A stretch of DNA of 64,000 nucleotides from Paraburkholderia unamae (GTDB taxonomy: Bacteria; Pseudomonadota; Gammaproteobacteria; Burkholderiales; Burkholderiaceae). The notes below the pieces were generated by a model. That model saw only the letters and a program-made list of their open reading frames with translations. It made no database searches and had not been told where the DNA came from. The DNA lies in assembly GCF_003268775.1 (NCBI RefSeq), contig NZ_QLSU01000029.1, forward strand, positions 1-64,000. The letters run 5' to 3'. The position numbers were made by a program, and so were the translations under genes. Shown here piece after piece: positions 1 to 8,105 of the stretch. Numbering within the stretch: the stretch's first letter is position 1; every line of letters starts with the position of its first letter.

Positions 1-584
1 CAGAACAGCGTGTACTTCGCGTGCAACTCCATGCCGAGCTGGAAGTTCTCGGTCGGCTCGCCGTCCTTGCCCACGCCCATGTTGCCGGTGGCGACACCTC
101 GAACGGAGCCGTCTTCGTTGTAGAGAATTTCGGCGGCGGGAAAGCCGGGGAAAATTTCCACGCCCAGCGCCTCGGCCTGCTGGCCCAGCCAGCGCGTGAC
201 GTTCGCGAGGCTGATGACGTAGTTGCCGTGATTCTTGAAGTTATCGGGGAGCGCCCAGTTCGGCACGCCCTTCGCGCCCGTTTCCGTGAGGAAAAGGAAC
301 TTGTCTTCGGTCACGGGCACGTTCAGCGGCGCGCCCTGTTCCTTCCAGTCAGGAATCAACTCGTTCAAGGCGCGCGGATCCATGACCGCGCCCGAGAGGA
401 TATGCGCCCCGATTTCCGAGCCTTTTTCCAGCACGCACACGCCAATTTCGGCGCCTTTCTCCGCGGCCAGCTGCTTCAGGCGGATCGCGGCGGAAAGCCC
501 GGCCGGGCCGCCCCCCACGATCACCACGTCGTACTCCATCGACTCGCGAGGGCCGTACTGCGCAATCCAATCTTCCGACGACAT
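1..584 (-). CDS. Electron transfer flavoprotein-ubiquinone oxidoreductase (3' part cut by window edge)
   Basis: Only the N-terminal 194 residues lie in the window. The protein starts MSSEDWIAQYG and then shows an FAD-binding Rossmann motif, VVIVGGGPAGLSAA (about residues 20-33), followed by GSEIGAHILSGAVMDPRAL, a hallmark of ETF-QO/FixC proteins. The family passes electrons from reduced ETF, filled by acyl-CoA dehydrogenases, to the membrane quinone pool through FAD and a C-terminal 4Fe-4S cluster; that cluster region is outside the window. The start at 584 was chosen for the family N-terminus. The acyl-CoA dehydrogenase just upstream on the same strand, 43 bp away, fits the same electron path, and the two may be co-transcribed. 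Confidence 0.9.
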   Translation of the reverse strand, partial: MSSEDWIAQYGPRESMEYDVVIVGGGPAGLSAAIRLKQLAAEKGAEIGVCVLEKGSEIGAHILSGAVMDPRALNELIPDWKEQGAPLNVPVTEDKFLFLTETGAKGVPNWALPDNFKNHGNYVISLANVTRWLGQQAEALGVEIFPGFPAAEILYNEDGSVRGVATGNMGVGKDGEPTENFQLGMELHAKYTLF

Positions 585-627
585 ATCCTCGTCCTTCCTT
601 GCTTGTTCAGCGCCTTGCGGCGCCCTG

Positions 628-2418
628 TCAAAACTGCACTTCGCTCAACGCGAGCACGCCTGCATCACCCTTCGCGGCCAGGATCGAGGTTTCGAGGCCG
701 CCTGCCTGCGCGAGAATGTGCTCGCCGTAGAACTGCGCGATCGCGATCTTCGTGCCGTGGAACTCGGGATCGTTCGCGAGTTCGCGCTGCGAGACGAGCA
801 TGGCGCGCGCCATTTGCCAGCCGCACAGCACGATGCCCGCGAGCTTGAGATACGGCACGCTGCCGGCGAACACCGCGTTCGGATCGCGCTTGACGTTCGC
901 CAGCACGTAGTCGACGACATTCGAAAGCGCGCTCGCGCCTTTCTCCAGTTGCGTGCGCAACGATGCCGCCGCCGCGCCGCCCGCCTGACCGAGTTCCTCG
1001 GCAGTCCTCTGGATCTCGCCGATCAGGGCCTTCGCGACCGCGCCGCCGTCGCGCACCGTCTTGCGGCCGATCAGGTCGTTCGCCTGGATCGCCGTGGTGC
1101 CTTCGTAGATGGCGAGAATCCGCGCGTCGCGGTAGAACTGCGCCGCGCCCGTCTCCTCGATGAAGCCCATGCCGCCGTGCACTTGCACGCCAAGGCTCGC
1201 CACGTCGTTGACCATCTCCGTGCTCCAGCCCTTCACGATCGGCACGAGGAATTCATAGATGGCGAGGTTGCGCGCGCGCACGTCGGCGTCGGCGTGGCAG
1301 TGCGCGTTGTCGCTGTACGCCGCCGCGACATAGGCCAGCGAACGGGCGCCTTCGGTCAGCGCGCGCATCGTGCCGAGCATGCGCCGCACGTCGGGGTGGT
1401 GAATGATGGTGGCCGACTGCTTGAGCGAACCGTCGACGGGGCGGCTCTGCACGCGCTCCTTCGCGTAGGCCACGGCCTTCTGGTAGGCGGCCTCGGCCAC
1501 GCCCACGCCCTGCATGCCCACGCCGAAGCGCGCCGCGTTCATCATGATGAACATGTATTCGAGGCCGCGATTCTCTTCGCCCACCAGGTAGCCGATCGCG
1601 CCACCCTTGTCGCCGTATTGCAGCACGGCGGTCGGGCTCGCCTTGATGCCGAGCTTGTGCTCGATCGAGACGCACTCGACGTCGTTGCGCGCGCCGAGCG
1701 AACCGTCATCATTCACGAGGAACTTCGGTACGACGAAAAGCGAAATGCCCTTCACGCCTTCGGGCGCGTTCGGCGTGCGCGCCAGCACGAGGTGGACGAT
1801 GTTTTCGGCCATATCGTGCTCGCCCCAAGTGATGAAGATCTTCGTGCCGAAGACCTTGTACGTGCCGTCGCCCTGCGGCTCGGCGCGCGTGCGCACGAGC
1901 GCGAGATCGGAGCCCGCCTGCGGCTCGGTGAGGTTCATCGTGCCGGTCCAGTCGCCCGAGATGAGCTTGGGCACATAGCGCGACTTCAATTCGTCGCTGC
2001 CTGCCGTGAGCAGCGCCTCGATGGCGCCGTCGGTGAGCAGCGGGCACAGCGCGAACGACAGGTTCGCCGCGTTGAGCATTTCGATGCAAGGCGTGGCGAT
2101 CAGCTTGGGCAGCGCCTGGCCGCCGAATTCGGACGGGTGCTGCAAGCCCTGCCAGCCGCCTTCCACGTACTGGCGAAACGCCTGCGCGAAGCCCGGCGTG
2201 GCCGTGACCTTGCCGTTGGCGAGCGCGCTCGGGGCGCGGTCGCCCTCCACGTTCAGCGGGGCGATGACTTCGCCGGACAGCTTCGCGCATTCTTCGACCA
2301 CCGCCTGCGCGGTGTCGAAACCGGCGTCTTCGAAACCCGGCAGGGTTGCGACGGCGTCGATGCCGGCCAGTTCTTTCAGCACGAACAGCATGTCCTTGAC
2401 GGGGGCGGTATAGCTCAT
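628..2418 (-). CDS. Acyl-CoA dehydrogenase with extended C-terminus (DmdC/FadE-like)
   Basis: Flavoprotein of 596 residues expected to oxidise an acyl-CoA to the trans-2-enoyl-CoA and pass electrons to ETF. TEPQAGSDL (164-172) and FITWGEHD (about 195-202) are the FAD/substrate-binding signatures. YEGTTAIQ (438-445) carries the likely catalytic base Glu439. The ~600-residue length and extra C-terminal domain match the DmdC-like subgroup seen in many Burkholderia, rather than short ~380-residue acyl-CoA dehydrogenases. Start 2418 is preferred over a GTG at 2430 because GGAAGAG immediately precedes it and acts as the ribosome site. Substrate is not evident from sequence; 3-methylmercaptopropionyl-CoA or a medium/long-chain acyl-CoA are both possible. 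Confidence 0.92.
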   Translation of the reverse strand: MSYTAPVKDMLFVLKELAGIDAVATLPGFEDAGFDTAQAVVEECAKLSGEVIAPLNVEGDRAPSALANGKVTATPGFAQAFRQYVEGGWQGLQHPSEFGGQALPKLIATPCIEMLNAANLSFALCPLLTDGAIEALLTAGSDELKSRYVPKLISGDWTGTMNLTEPQAGSDLALVRTRAEPQGDGTYKVFGTKIFITWGEHDMAENIVHLVLARTPNAPEGVKGISLFVVPKFLVNDDGSLGARNDVECVSIEHKLGIKASPTAVLQYGDKGGAIGYLVGEENRGLEYMFIMMNAARFGVGMQGVGVAEAAYQKAVAYAKERVQSRPVDGSLKQSATIIHHPDVRRMLGTMRALTEGARSLAYVAAAYSDNAHCHADADVRARNLAIYEFLVPIVKGWSTEMVNDVASLGVQVHGGMGFIEETGAAQFYRDARILAIYEGTTAIQANDLIGRKTVRDGGAVAKALIGEIQRTAEELGQAGGAAAASLRTQLEKGASALSNVVDYVLANVKRDPNAVFAGSVPYLKLAGIVLCGWQMARAMLVSQRELANDPEFHGTKIAIAQFYGEHILAQAGGLETSILAAKGDAGVLALSEVQF

Positions 2419-2472
2419 GATCTCTTCCACTCAAACAGGGATAACAAGACGCCGCCCGGCCAGGAGGTGCAA

Positions 2473-2554
2473 ATGTGGCCACCATGCGGCAATACAGCAC
2501 GGATCGTAGCGTCAAACGGCTGCCTCGCCACTGGCGAAACCGGACCACATGGTG
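2473..2554. promoter_or_regulatory. Inverted repeat pair upstream of the acyl-CoA dehydrogenase gene
   Basis: CACCATGCGG on the plus strand (2480-2489) and CACCATGTGG on the minus strand (2545-2554) are inverted 9/10-matching copies about 55 bp apart. They lie in the 201-bp spacer before the acyl-CoA dehydrogenase gene. A weak minus-strand promoter (TTGACG, then TATTGC at a short spacing) lies between them. The AraC-type regulator encoded just upstream is a natural candidate to bind here, but that is inference. Confidence 0.25.
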
Positions 2555-2584
2555 ACAATTCTGGCCACGCTATCGGCGGTTGTG

Positions 2585-2603
2585 CCCACCCGTCATGGGT
2601 GGG
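2585..2603 (-). terminator. Hairpin after the AraC-type gene, weak U tract
   Basis: CCCACCC (2585-2591) pairs perfectly with GGGTGGG (2597-2603) around a 5-nt loop, 16 bp past the stop codon of the AraC-type regulator. No T run follows on the minus strand, so it may be a weak terminator or only an RNA 3' stabiliser. Confidence 0.3.
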
Positions 2604-2619
2604 CGTCCCCACTTCGCGC

Positions 2620-3624
2620 TCAGCCGCGGCGCCGGTAGGTGCCGGGCGTGCTGCCGGTCCAGTGGCGAAAGGCGCGATGAAAGGCGCTCGGATCGTCGAA
2701 CCCCAGATCCCCGCCGATGGCGGCGATGGTGTCCTGGGTGTCGGTCAGGCGCTGGATCGCCACGTCGCGGCGCAAATCGTCCTTGAGCACCTGGAAGGAG
2801 GTGTCTTCCGCCGAGAGCCGGCGGCAGAGCGTGCGCACCGAGCAGTGCAGGCTTTGCGCCGCCTGCTCGATGGTCGGCAGGTCGGGCAGTTGCGCGGCCA
2901 GGTACTGGCGCACGTTGTGGCTCACGAGCTGCTCGCTGAACGACTCGAAGATCCAGTCGCCGGGCGAGCGCGCGAGAAACGCGCGCAGGTTGCGCTTGCT
3001 CTGCCGGATCGGCATGTCGAGATAGTCGGCGCTGAAGCGCATCAGCGTGGCCTCGCGGCCAAAGCGTACCGGCCCCGAGAAGAAGTAACGGTGATCGAGC
3101 GCGTGCGCCGGCTGCTCGCAGGCGAAATCCACCTGCAAGAGCGCGATGCGCTGGCCGATGAGCCAGGACGACACGCCGTGCGCCAGCTTGAGCATCAATT
3201 CCTGGCCGAGCGGACCGATCGCGCCGTACGCCGGGTTGGCGCGCAGCGCGACTTGCGCAACGAGCCCCTGGCGGCGCGATTCGAGCCGGAAATCGTCGAG
3301 CACGATATGGAAGAACTGATCGAAGCGATGCAGCGCGGTTTCGAGGTTGCGCGCGTCGAGCAGGCTCAGGCAGAGGAATTTGAGCGTGCCGCTGCGAAAC
3401 GGCCGGCTGAAGATGCCGGGCATTTCGTCGTCGAGCTCGATGGCGAGCGTGCGATAGAGCGTGGAGAACTGCTCCTCCGTCACGCGCCCGCCGGGCTTGG
3501 CGAGCAGTTCCAGCGCGATGCCGGCCTCGTTGAGGTAACGGCGGATCACGGCGGGCTGAGCGTGCGCACCGGCGAGAAAGCCGTTGACGAGGGAAATGGG
3601 AACGGTGGCGCTGGGCGATGGCAT
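2620..3624 (-). CDS. AraC-family transcriptional regulator (arabinose-binding-like N-terminal domain)
   Basis: Regulator of 334 residues. The N-terminal ~210 residues resemble the Arabinose_bd-type effector domain of OruR/ArgR-like AraC proteins. The C-terminal ~100 residues hold the paired helix-turn-helix; IAAIGGDLGFDDPSAFHRAF followed by WTGSTPGTYR is the classical AraC signature. Start at 3624 (MPSPSATVPISL) is preferred because residues upstream in frame are an arginine-rich extension unlike the family. It sits between acyl-CoA metabolism genes on the same strand and may control one of them; its effector cannot be told from sequence. Confidence 0.88.
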   Translation of the reverse strand: MPSPSATVPISLVNGFLAGAHAQPAVIRRYLNEAGIALELLAKPGGRVTEEQFSTLYRTLAIELDDEMPGIFSRPFRSGTLKFLCLSLLDARNLETALHRFDQFFHIVLDDFRLESRRQGLVAQVALRANPAYGAIGPLGQELMLKLAHGVSSWLIGQRIALLQVDFACEQPAHALDHRYFFSGPVRFGREATLMRFSADYLDMPIRQSKRNLRAFLARSPGDWIFESFSEQLVSHNVRQYLAAQLPDLPTIEQAAQSLHCSVRTLCRRLSAEDTSFQVLKDDLRRDVAIQRLTDTQDTIAAIGGDLGFDDPSAFHRAFRHWTGSTPGTYRRRG

Positions 3625-3744
3625 GCGATGGCGACGTGAGGCGGCTCGAACAGGGCGGTCGGCGTATTGGCGCGCACGCGCCATTCAACACGGCCCGCCC
3701 GCCATTCTAGAACGGCCGCGCGCATCGCGCCCCAAAGTCCGCAA

Positions 3745-5745
3745 TCAGGCCGCGTCGCCCTGCCCGCGCGCCTGCGCGAATGCGGCGAACCACGCGAGAC
3801 TCTCGGGGTTCGCCATGGTGTCGGGATTGGCGATTTTCTCCAGCGGCTGTCCGAGCAGGAGGCGCTTGATCGGCACCTCCATCTTCTTGCCCGAGAGCGT
3901 GCGCGGCACCGCCTGCACCTGATGGATCTCGTCGGGCACGTGGCGCGCCGAGAGCGCTTCGCGCACGCGCGCGCGAATGCGCTGCGCGAGCGCATCGTCC
4001 AGCTCGACGCCGGGGCGCAGCACCACGAAGAGCGGCATCGACGAGGCGCGCCCGAGGTACTCCAGATCGACCACGAGGCTGTCGAGCACTTCGGGCAGCG
4101 ACTCCACCGCGCGATACAGCTCGCTCGTGCCCATGCGGATGCCGTGGCGGTTGATAGTCGCGTCCGAGCGGCCGTAGATGACCGCGCCGCCCGTGGGCGT
4201 GATGCGCAGCCAGTCGCCGTGGCGCCAGATGCCAGGGTACATGTCGAAATAGCTCTCGCGGTAGCGCCGGTTCTGCTCGTCGCGCCAGAAGTAGAGCGGC
4301 ATCGACGGCATGGGCGCGGTGCAGACCAGTTCGCCCACTTCGTCGATGCGCCCGCGCCCCGCTTCGTCGAACGCCTCGACGCGCGCGCCGAGGCACCGGC
4401 ACTGCATCTCGCCGGGATACACAGGCAAGGTCGGCACGCCCGCGAGAAAGCAGCCTGCGAAGTCGGTGCCGCCCGAAATCGCGTCGATCCATACGGGGCC
4501 TACGTGCTCCAGAATCCACACGTAGGCCTCGGGCGGCAGCGGCGAACCGGTGGAGCCCACCGCGCGCAGGCGCGAGAGATCCGACGCCGCGCGCGGCTCG
4601 ACGCCCGCCTTCAGGCAGCCCTGGAAATACGCGGCCCCGGCGCCGAAGAACGTGACGCCGGTCTCGCCCGCGAAGCGCCAAAGCGCTTGCGCGTCGGGCC
4701 AGGCGGGATTGCCGTCGTAGAGACAGAGCGTCGCGCCCGCGAGCAGCCCGGCCATCTGGCAGTTCCACATGATCCAGTTCGTGCTCGCGTACCAGTGGAA
4801 GCGGTCGCCGGGATGCAGATCGAGATGCAGCGCGGTGAGCTTCACGTGCTCCACCACCACGCCGCCATGCGAATGCACGATAGCCTTGGGCATGCCCGTC
4901 GTGCCCGACGAATAGACGATCCACAGAGGATGATCGAACGGCACGCTCTCGATTTGCAGCGATGCGTCGCCGGCAACCGCGTCGCGCCACGCCGTGGCGC
5001 GCGGGTATTCGCTTGCGCTCGCCTCGGGGTCGAGTTGCGCGACGAACAGGAGCTGCTCCACGCTCCGCAATTCGCGCAGCAGATGGTGAATCAGTTCGCG
5101 CCGGTCGTGCGGCTTGCCGCCATAGCGATAGCCGTCAGCCGCGATCAGCACCTTCGGCTCGATCTGGCGGAATCGGTCGAGCACCGCGAGCGGTCCCATG
5201 TCGGGCGAGCAGACCGACCAGATCGCGCCCACGCTCGCCGTGGCGAGAAAGGCCACCACGGTCTCGGGCGTGTTCGGCATGAAGGCCGCGACGCGGTCGC
5301 CGCGTGCGACGCCAAGGCGCCGCAATGTCGCCGCGCAGGCCGCGACCTGGCGGCGCAACTCGGCCCAGCTCGTTTCGCGCGTGCGCCCCGCCAAGGCCCC
5401 GCTCTCGCTGCGCGAAACGATCGCGGGCGAGGCGTCGCTCGCGAGGCGCAGCGCCTGCTCGACGTAATTGAGCTCGACGCCCGGGAACCAGCGCGCGCCG
5501 GGCATGGCGGCGTCGGCGAGCGCTGCGCCGCGCGGCTGCCGCGAGGGAATCTGCGCCCAGTCCCACAGCGCGCACCAGAAGCCGTTGACGTCCTCGACCG
5601 ACCAGCGCCATAGCGCGTCGTAGTCGTCGAACGTCAGGCCGCGCGCTTCGGCCAGCCATGTCGTGAACTGGGTGATGCGCGCCGACTCGATCTGCTGCGG
5701 CGTGGGCGTCCAGGCGGGTGCGCTTTCCGGCACGGTTTCGTTCAT
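3745..5745 (-). CDS. Acetoacetate--CoA ligase
   Basis: ANL-superfamily adenylate-forming enzyme of 666 residues, the usual length of acetoacetyl-CoA synthetases. YSSGTTGMPKAIVHSHGG is the AMP-binding P-loop. DAISGGTDFAGCF is characteristic of this ligase subfamily, and LSGKKMEVPIKRLLLG near the C-terminus holds the catalytic lysine. The N-terminal WTPTPQQIESARITQF with WSVEDVNGFW belongs to the acetyl/acetoacetyl-CoA synthetase N-domain. The reaction activates acetoacetate to acetoacetyl-CoA for ketone-body or polyhydroxybutyrate turnover. Start 5745 (MNETVPES) fits family alignments. It is followed after 120 bp by the AraC-type gene on the same strand. Confidence 0.9.
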   Translation of the reverse strand: MNETVPESAPAWTPTPQQIESARITQFTTWLAEARGLTFDDYDALWRWSVEDVNGFWCALWDWAQIPSRQPRGAALADAAMPGARWFPGVELNYVEQALRLASDASPAIVSRSESGALAGRTRETSWAELRRQVAACAATLRRLGVARGDRVAAFMPNTPETVVAFLATASVGAIWSVCSPDMGPLAVLDRFRQIEPKVLIAADGYRYGGKPHDRRELIHHLLRELRSVEQLLFVAQLDPEASASEYPRATAWRDAVAGDASLQIESVPFDHPLWIVYSSGTTGMPKAIVHSHGGVVVEHVKLTALHLDLHPGDRFHWYASTNWIMWNCQMAGLLAGATLCLYDGNPAWPDAQALWRFAGETGVTFFGAGAAYFQGCLKAGVEPRAASDLSRLRAVGSTGSPLPPEAYVWILEHVGPVWIDAISGGTDFAGCFLAGVPTLPVYPGEMQCRCLGARVEAFDEAGRGRIDEVGELVCTAPMPSMPLYFWRDEQNRRYRESYFDMYPGIWRHGDWLRITPTGGAVIYGRSDATINRHGIRMGTSELYRAVESLPEVLDSLVVDLEYLGRASSMPLFVVLRPGVELDDALAQRIRARVREALSARHVPDEIHQVQAVPRTLSGKKMEVPIKRLLLGQPLEKIANPDTMANPESLAWFAAFAQARGQGDAA

Positions 5746-5841
5746 CTCGATGCGAAGGCTCTTGTGAATTTGTCTGAGCCCATGGTGCCGGAGCCGGCGC
5801 GCATCGAACAATTAAGGGAAACCAGTGGAACGCGCGCGGCG

Positions 5842-6474
5842 CTACCCCCGCATGAGCGCGGCCTGCGGTTCGCCCATGCCCGCCTTGTCGGCGAGGCGGA
5901 TCAGCTCGGCGAACGAGCGCGCCCGCATTTTCTCCATCACGCGCGCACGGTGGATCTTCACGGTGCTTTCGGCCGTGCCGAGCACGCTTGCCACCTGTTT
6001 GTTGAGGAGTCCCGTGACGACGAGCGCCATCACCTCGCGCTCGCGCGGCGTGAGCGTGCCGACGCAGGCGTGGATCTGTTCGAGCTCCTCGTGCCGCGCG
6101 CAGGCGCTGGCCGAAAGCGCCAGTGCACGCGCGACGGCCGGCAGGAGCCGCGCCTCGTCGAGCGGCTTGACGAGGAAATCGGTTGCGCCATGTTTCATGG
6201 CGTCGACCGTCGAGAGAATGTCGCCGTCACCGCTCACGAACACCACGGGCAAGGTCGCGCGCAGGCGCTCCTGCACGGCGAGCCCGCTGCAATCGGGCAA
6301 ATGCAGGTCGAGCACGAGACAGGCCGGGCCGCAATCCAGGTCGGCCTCGCTCAGGAACGAGGCGCCGTCCGGCCAGGTTTGCACGCAATAGCCCGCGACA
6401 TGAAGGAGGCGCGCGAGCGCGCGCCGCACACTCTCGTCGTCGTCGACCACGAACACCATGCCAGACTCGCTCAT
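5842..6474 (-). CDS. FixJ/NarL-type response regulator
   Basis: Two-domain regulator of 210 residues. The receiver domain has the acidic pocket DDDE (11-14), phosphoacceptor Asp56 in LVLDLHLPD, and the conserved Lys103 in LVKPLDEA. A LuxR-type helix-turn-helix follows (about 136-190; LTPREREVMALVVTGLLNKQ and STVKIHRARVMEKM), the FixJ/StyR/TodT pattern. The start codon overlaps the stop codon of the kinase gene by one base (TGATG), so the pair is translationally coupled. Transcribed away from arcDABC, which it may control; that is inferred from adjacency only. Confidence 0.9.
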   Translation of the reverse strand: MSESGMVFVVDDDESVRRALARLLHVAGYCVQTWPDGASFLSEADLDCGPACLVLDLHLPDCSGLAVQERLRATLPVVFVSGDGDILSTVDAMKHGATDFLVKPLDEARLLPAVARALALSASACARHEELEQIHACVGTLTPREREVMALVVTGLLNKQVASVLGTAESTVKIHRARVMEKMRARSFAELIRLADKAGMGEPQAALMRG

Positions 6475-7418
6475 CAGCGCACCCGCGCGGCCGTTGCGTG
6501 CGCTTCGCGTTCGAGCGGCAGCGACACATGGAAGGTCGCCCCGCGCGCGGCATTGTTCTCGGCCCATAGCCGCCCGCCGTGCAGCGTCACGATATTGCGG
6601 CTAATGGGGAGGCCAAGGCCAAGCCCCTGCGGCTTCGAGGTGAAAAACGGCGTGAACACGGCGTCGAGCGGTTGCGTGGCGATGCCCTCACCACGATCGC
6701 TCACCGACACGCGCACCGTTTGCGGCCCTTCGCCGCTCACCCGCGCCGTCACGAGCCGGTCGTCTGCCGTACACGCCTCAACCGCGTCGAGCGCGTTCAT
6801 CATCAGATTGAGCACGACTTGCTGCAACTGCACGCGATCGCCATGCACGACATGCGGGCCGCCTTCGATCTCGACAGCCACGCGCACGTTGCGCTGCGCG
6901 GCGTCGCCATGCACGAGCGCCGCCACGTCGCGCACCAGTTGGCCGAGTTCCTGCGGCTGCATGTCGAGTTGGCCCTTTTTCACGAGCGCGCGGATACGGC
7001 TGACGATGCCGGCGGCGCGCAAGCCGTCGGCGGCAATGTCCGCGAACGTCTCGCGCAACTCGTCGCGATCGATGGTTTCGTTCTCCAGATAATGTTGCGC
7101 TGCCTGCACGTTGCTCAGTATCGCCGTGAGCGGTTGATTGATTTCATGGGCGAGCGAGCCTGCCAGTTCGCCAAGCGTCGACACGCGTAGCAAATGGGCG
7201 ACCTCCGGCTGCGGCGGCAAGTCGAACGGTGTGGGCGGCGGCACGGTCTCGCGCGGCTTCGCCCGGCCCTTGCGCGGGCGGCTCGCGGTCTTTTCGGCAC
7301 GCTTTTCAGTGTGCTTTTCGAGGCGCTTATCGGCGCGCTTTTCGCCGCTTGCCTGCGAAAAGCCGTTATTGCCCGCATTCGCGCCGATGTCCTGCTGACG
7401 GCTCGCGGATTCCATCAT
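6474..7418 (-). CDS. Sensor histidine kinase, partner of the FixJ-type regulator
   Basis: From the start chosen here the kinase has 314 residues. After a lysine/arginine-rich N-terminal tail of ~50 residues come the HisKA box (SLAHEINQPLTAILSN, phospho-accepting His), the N box (QLQQVVLNLMMNALDAV), the G1 box (VSDRGEGI), the F box and the G2 box (GLGLGLPIS). The H-box subtype is that of FixL/DctB-like kinases. No PAS, HAMP or clear sensory domain is visible, so the input signal is unknown. An alternative start at 7604 has a good GGAG ribosome site and would add a hydrophobic segment, but the added 186 bp are AT-rich with codon usage unlike the rest, so I prefer 7418 despite its poor ribosome site. 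Confidence 0.82.
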   Translation of the reverse strand: MMESASRQQDIGANAGNNGFSQASGEKRADKRLEKHTEKRAEKTASRPRKGRAKPRETVPPPTPFDLPPQPEVAHLLRVSTLGELAGSLAHEINQPLTAILSNVQAAQHYLENETIDRDELRETFADIAADGLRAAGIVSRIRALVKKGQLDMQPQELGQLVRDVAALVHGDAAQRNVRVAVEIEGGPHVVHGDRVQLQQVVLNLMMNALDAVEACTADDRLVTARVSGEGPQTVRVSVSDRGEGIATQPLDAVFTPFFTSKPQGLGLGLPISRNIVTLHGGRLWAENNAARGATFHVSLPLEREAHATAARVR

Positions 7419-8105
7419 ATTGTGATTTTTTGCAGTATTTTGAATAAACGGCGGAATTGAAACCCTTTTCGGTCGAATACTATCTCGCGAATTAATGGAA
7501 TATCCGCGTCGATGAAATAGCGCGAAATCATTCCCGAACAACCAAAACGCTGTCGCGAGCGCGAGAAGTTGCGCAATGCAACATCCCGGCATATCGATAC
7601 TCATGACGTGCATCTCCGATTTGCCGCGTTATTCGCCGCATTCACGGCCCCCGCGCCGGTGCGGCGCGCCCGCGATATGCCTCGGCGGGATCTCCAGGCA
7701 CCAAGGTTTGCATAGGGATAGCGATTTGCCGAAACGGCGCGATCCCGTCCGGTTCAAGCGCTGACTGCCACGACATGATTGTAAGCAATTTGCGCGGGAA
7801 AGCTTATTCGGTGCGCAATGCCGTAATGCCGCACTTGCGCGGCATATTGTCGTACGCAATTCGCATAACGCCGCATGAAAGATGACATGCAATGGCGGCG
7901 CTTAATCCCGAAGATGCCGCCGATTCAGGGTCCCTATCGGACTAAAGTCTTATTGTCAGATTGTGCGCCCCCTAGCAGATTATTCGAGTAGCAGCGCGGG
8001 CACTTTTTTCGCATGCGATATCCGCGCTGTCGATACGCCGCAAGCTCACGGGTTGGCGCGTCACACGAAAGTTGCGCCGAGGCCAGTTCGTAATGGAGAT
8101 CGCCC
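7419..8105. other. Long AT-rich spacer between the two-component genes and arcD
   Basis: About 690 bp without a convincing gene, clearly less GC-rich than its surroundings. It holds the alternative kinase start (7604), a perfect 7-bp hairpin (ATGCCGC 7826-7832 with GCGGCAT 7839-7845) and several degenerate GC(A/C)ATGCCG-like elements between 7814 and 7875. The heptamer ATAGGGA occurs on the plus strand at 7712-7718 and on the minus strand at 7931-7937. The arcD promoter candidate is listed separately. The layout is that of a regulated divergent control region. Confidence 0.5.
7931..7983 (+). promoter_or_regulatory. Candidate arcDABC promoter with upstream activator site
   Basis: TTGTCA (7953-7958) is followed 17 bp later by CAGATT (7976-7981), with GATTAT overlapping it. 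Directly upstream lie CCCTATCGG and the small inverted repeat GACT-AA-AGTC (7940-7949), centred near -45 to -50, where class II activators bind. No ANR/FNR box (TTGAT-N4-ATCAA) is visible, although many arc operons have one. The neighbouring FixJ-type regulator is an obvious candidate activator. Sites are read by eye. Confidence 0.35.

Noticed and set aside
235..3639. A 1134-codon plus-strand frame opposite the acyl-CoA dehydrogenase and AraC genes
   Set aside because: Same codon-bias shadow; it crosses several genes and intergenic regions and has Arg/Ala-rich composition with no domain.
7629..7892. An 87-codon minus-strand frame in the arc spacer
   Set aside because: Atypical codon usage, many Cys/Arg, no ribosome site, and it covers likely regulatory repeats.
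7740..8105. ANR/FNR box upstream of arcD
   Set aside because: Searched by eye for TTGAT-N4-ATCAA and near variants on both strands; none convincing.
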